A stretch of 64,000 bases of DNA, taken from the NCBI RefSeq assembly GCF_900099835.1, contig NZ_FNKP01000002.1, positions 2,947,101 through 3,011,100 on the forward strand. The letters run 5' to 3'. This document shows positions 61,190-64,000 of the stretch, one piece after another. The notes beneath the pieces were generated by a model, which worked only from the letters and a program-made list of their open reading frames with translations, did no database searches and was not told where the DNA came from. Position 1 is the stretch's first letter; each line of letters opens with the position of its first letter. Position numbers and translations under genes: made by a program. The DNA is from Paraburkholderia fungorum (GTDB lineage Bacteria; Pseudomonadota; Gammaproteobacteria; Burkholderiales; Burkholderiaceae).

Positions 61190-62296
61190 TCAGCCCGGCA
61201 ACGCCGCGTAAGCCGTAGCCAGGTGATACGGCGTGGTGGACGGCATGTCGGCCCGCGCGACTTCGCCAGCCGGCGTTTTGCACTCGAACCAGCCTTCGGG
61301 CCGCAAAAAACGCTGCTGGTACAGCTCGATTTGCCTCGGCAGCGCGGCAAGCACGGCGGAGTCGCCGTGACTCGCCAACGCGCGCAGATACTCGGTTTGG
61401 GCCCAGATTCGTTGCGTCGCGTCCTTGATGTTGCCGGTTTCATAGAGCGAGGCGTACACGCCGCCGGTTTCCCGATCCACGCCATATTGCTGCGCAAAGC
61501 TGAACGCACGCGTGAGCGCTTCGGCGAGACCTGAACCTTCGAACTGTGCTCCGGCCTGCTTGACCAGCCAGAACCACTCGAACTGATGCCCCGGCTCCAG
61601 CCGGTTGTGGCTCGCGCCAATCGGCAATTCGGCGACGCAACCCGTCGGCTCATGCACGAAGTGATGCGCGACGGCGTCCGCCAGGCGACGCAGCGCCGCG
61701 CCGAACACGTTGTCGCGCGTGACTTCGCAGGCGGCCAGCCACGCTTCGGTCAGATGCATCAGCGGATTCTGGATGGGCGTGCCGGTGACGCTGCCGAAGT
61801 CCGCGGACATGGCCGCGTTGAACAGGTCGCCGGGCGCGGCGAAGTGCGACTGGATCAGCGCCGATGTGCTGTGCACGAGTTTCAGCGCGTCGCGGTTGCC
61901 GGACTGGCGGCCGTATTCCGCGCACGCGAAAACGACGAACGCGTGCGTGTACAGGTCTTTGGTGGTGTCGAGCGGGGCGCCTTCCGCGTCCACGCTATAG
62001 AACCATCCGCCGTGATGCGTGTCCTGAAATGTACGTGTCAGCGATTCGAACAGCGTTTGGGCGTGGTCGGCATCGCCTGCTTGCGAGAAGACGAACAACT
62101 GGCGCGCGCAGGCCATTGCGCGATAGCGCTCGACAGGCAGCGGCTGATGGTCGGCGCCGATCGCCTCGTAAGGCAGTTTCAGCGCCGTGTTGAAACCCGC
62201 TTCGCGCCACATGGGCAGCACAACGCCCGTAAAGTGATCGCGCAGTGTGTTGGCGAGAGCGATCGGCGAAGCGGCGGGAGGGTTCATGCTCGGCAT
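61190..62296 (-). CDS. AGE-family epimerase/isomerase
   Basis: The 368-residue protein matches the N-acylglucosamine 2-epimerase (alpha/alpha barrel) family: HAFVVFACAEYGRQSGN, EWFWLVKQAG, GGVYASLYETG and the WAQTEYLRAL segment. Members interconvert mannose/fructose or acyl-amino sugars, or epimerise oligosaccharides. Start is uncertain: ATG at 62296 or 62287, neither with a strong site. It may process the free sugar used elsewhere in the cell. Confidence 0.8.
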   Translation of the reverse strand: MPSMNPPAASPIALANTLRDHFTGVVLPMWREAGFNTALKLPYEAIGADHQPLPVERYRAMACARQLFVFSQAGDADHAQTLFESLTRTFQDTHHGGWFYSVDAEGAPLDTTKDLYTHAFVVFACAEYGRQSGNRDALKLVHSTSALIQSHFAAPGDLFNAAMSADFGSVTGTPIQNPLMHLTEAWLAACEVTRDNVFGAALRRLADAVAHHFVHEPTGCVAELPIGASHNRLEPGHQFEWFWLVKQAGAQFEGSGLAEALTRAFSFAQQYGVDRETGGVYASLYETGNIKDATQRIWAQTEYLRALASHGDSAVLAALPRQIELYQQRFLRPEGWFECKTPAGEVARADMPSTTPYHLATAYAALPG

Positions 62297-62545
62297 AGTC
62301 AGTTTGGTCAAACACGGTGATTCGAAGCGCCTGCATCGCGGCACGTTGGCTGGCAAAGCTGCTGGCGAGCGCGGATGTTATCCGGTCGCGCGCGCTTAAG
62401 CGTCAACAGGCCGACCGTCGTCGCAATATGCGTTGCGAATGCACCCCGGCGGCGTGCGGCTTAGCATAAAGCAAACGGGTCCCGCTGACACGTCGTCGCA
62501 GGACTCGACACTGCTACAAAGCCTTTCCAATCAGGAGGAAAAACA

Positions 62546-63232
62546 ATGCTGGGAAATCTCGAACTCGTCTCCCGTCTGGTGCTCGCCGCCGCGCTTGGCA
62601 GCGTGATCGGATTTGAGCGGGAACGGCTCTCGTGGGCGGCGGGTTTGCGCACGCACATGCTGGTCTGCGTGGGTTCGGCGCTCATTATGATCGTGTCGGC
62701 TTATGGCTTTGCCGAAGTGCTGAGCGGGGAGCACGTCGTGCTCGATCCGTCGCGGATGGCCGCGCAGGTCGTGTCCGGCATCGGCTTTCTCGGCGCGGGC
62801 TCGATCCTGCTGCGCGGTGAAATCGTTCGCGGACTGACGACGGCGGCGAGTCTGTGGTCGGTGGCCGCGATCGGGCTGGCGGTGGGCGGCGGTTTATACA
62901 CGGCGTCGATTGCGGCGACCATCATCATTCTGATCATCCTCGCCGGCATCAAGCCGCTGGAGCGCCGTTTCATCACGGTCAAGCAGCGGCGTCAACTGAC
63001 GATGATCGTCGAGCGCGGCGCAATGACCTTTCACACGCTGCACGACGAACTCGGCGCCGCGAGTCCGCGCGTCAAGCAGTTCGTGATGCAGCAAAGCGAC
63101 GACTCGCCCGAGTGCGACGAGGTGATGATCACGCTGCATCGCGTGTCGAATACGGAGTATCAGGCGATCTGTTCGCGCTTGCGTCAACTGACCGGCGTGA
63201 AGGAGTTCCGGCAGGACGATGCGTCGACTTGA
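62546..63232 (+). CDS. MgtC/SapB-family membrane protein
   Basis: A 228-residue protein: four or five membrane helices with the family signature GFERERLSWAAGLRTHMLVCVGSALIMI and QVVSGIGFLGAGSILLRG, then a cytoplasmic ACT-like tail. MgtC proteins act in magnesium limitation and virulence. A strong AGGAGG precedes the ATG. Confidence 0.9.
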   Translation: MLGNLELVSRLVLAAALGSVIGFERERLSWAAGLRTHMLVCVGSALIMIVSAYGFAEVLSGEHVVLDPSRMAAQVVSGIGFLGAGSILLRGEIVRGLTTAASLWSVAAIGLAVGGGLYTASIAATIIILIILAGIKPLERRFITVKQRRQLTMIVERGAMTFHTLHDELGAASPRVKQFVMQQSDDSPECDEVMITLHRVSNTEYQAICSRLRQLTGVKEFRQDDAST

Positions 63233-63560
63233 ATGTGGCAAACGTCGCCGGATGGTTCTGGCGACTGCGCGACAACGCGGCCTAAAAATTCCAGCGCATT
63301 GACGGGCGACGCCCTGCGGCTGCTCCCCGGAGGCGACCGCTTTTACTCCATGGCAGATTTCGCAGCATCCCGGCAATCCGTGCATGTCGGATGCCGCTTC
63401 AAAGAGGCGCCGCCATCGCGCCATCCCCGCCGCGCCTGATAGGCACTGTAAGGCTTCCACTGTCCTCGAGCCCGTCGCGACGTGATCCCCCCGCTTTAAA
63501 CTTTCACGACTGCGGCGAGACCAGACCGGATACGCCAGCATTTTGTTAGCGGGGAGCCAT
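63233..63560. other. Intergenic region, nothing assigned
   Basis: 328 bases between the MgtC-like gene and the next small gene. One 68-codon frame begins at 63233 right after the MgtC stop, but it lacks a ribosome-binding site and family features. Confidence 0.45.
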
Positions 63561-63869
63561 ATGTCGGCTAAGGATTACAAATATTCAGTTGAAGAATTGC
63601 TGTGCGCGCTTTTGCGTGATCGAGGCATACACGAAGGACACTGGGCGTTGAACATCGAATTCTCGGCCACCGGCGCATCAGTCAAACCCGCCGACGACGC
63701 CGCGCGCACTCTCCCGGGCCTGATCGTGTCGATGAACGCGGCGGCGCTGGTGCCCGCGGACAGCGCCGCAGCCGGCGCGGTCGATGCCGCCGTCGTCAAT
63801 CCGCGCAAGCGCACGCCGGCCGCGAGGGCATCGCGAGCCCGCAAGGTTGTACCGACCACCCTGCAATAA
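63561..63869 (+). CDS. Small hypothetical protein, 102 aa
   Basis: GGGGAG lies before the ATG at 63561. The first 45 residues (KDYKYSVEELLCALLRDRGIHEGHWALNIEFSATG) look like a small folded domain. The rest is alanine-rich and ends in a basic tail (RKRTPAARASRARKV) that could bind nucleic acid. Family not recognised, but this pattern is common in Burkholderiales genomes. Confidence 0.65.
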   Translation: MSAKDYKYSVEELLCALLRDRGIHEGHWALNIEFSATGASVKPADDAARTLPGLIVSMNAAALVPADSAAAGAVDAAVVNPRKRTPAARASRARKVVPTTLQ

Positions 63870-64000
63870 GATCAGATCCGGCCCCGGATTGGCTAAAAAA
63901 GGGACGTTGTCATGGTGCAACGCAACATCGGTAAAAATGCGCGCGACATCCCACCACACTAAAAAATTGCTGCATTGCACTAGCTTTTGCCTAGGGAAAA
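63870..64000. other. End of window, no gene
   Basis: 131 bases with an AT-rich end. A small hairpin ATCCG/CGGAT (about 63874-63888) follows the last stop. No coding region is supported. Confidence 0.4.

Noticed and set aside
1..64000. tRNA, rRNA, CRISPR, insertion sequences and prophage genes
   Set aside because: Looked for cloverleaf-like ends, repeat-spacer runs, transposase motifs and phage genes; none were evident by eye, although a small RNA gene could be missed without a covariance search.

Overview
The window looks like a chromosomal segment of a Burkholderiales beta-proteobacterium, most likely Paraburkholderia. This rests on the high G+C, the dense GC-rich codon use, Burkholderia-type H-NS and cold-shock proteins, several sugar-acid and aromatic-type catabolic genes, and chemoreceptors with an Aer-like PAS domain. 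The species is inference; no rRNA or tRNA gene is present to fix it. I see no IS element, prophage or CRISPR array.

Left part (1-20 kb): the end of a hydratase/FAH-family gene and a giant FAD/Fe-S D-2-hydroxyacid dehydrogenase; an AraC regulator divergent from a DMT exporter; a four-gene osmoprotectant-type ABC operon (permease, binding protein, permease, ATPase with CBS domains) behind a long leader; a lone 727-residue secreted beta-propeller-like protein beside an AT-rich inverted repeat; a YcaQ/AlkX-type DNA glycosylase-like protein; an operon pairing a DedA-rhodanese fusion with a cyclic-nucleotide-binding thioredoxin-reductase-like flavoprotein; and an Aer-like chemoreceptor.

Middle (20-36 kb): a GltS-type glutamate carrier; a PhyH-type dioxygenase; a GntP permease divergent from an AAA+ regulator, with three matching operators and a GG-N10-GC promoter between them; a lipoprotein; a serine hydrolase; an H-NS protein; an apparent operon of a Fae homologue, aldo/keto reductase, GabD-type aldehyde dehydrogenase and MFS transporter; then prfC.

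Fimbrial and right part (36-64 kb): an AT-rich region leads into a chaperone-usher cluster (pilin, terminator-like hairpin, chaperone, usher, tip subunit). A GcvA-like LysR gene and a Pat-like acetyltransferase with an eroded ATP-grasp region follow. The most coherent system is at 47.2-57.5 kb: an IclR regulator, a sugar ABC transporter and five enzymatic steps that together read as non-phosphorylative catabolism of L-fucose (or L-galactose/D-arabinose) to pyruvate plus a hydroxyacid. Its dehydratase is a UxaA-family enzyme split into two genes. A promoter with a palindrome over its -10 box precedes the operon. The end holds a thioesterase, a Tar-like chemoreceptor, a cold-shock protein, an HNH protein, an AGE-family epimerase, an MgtC-family protein and two small conserved-looking proteins.

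All calls come from reading the sequence and recalling family features; no database search was run.
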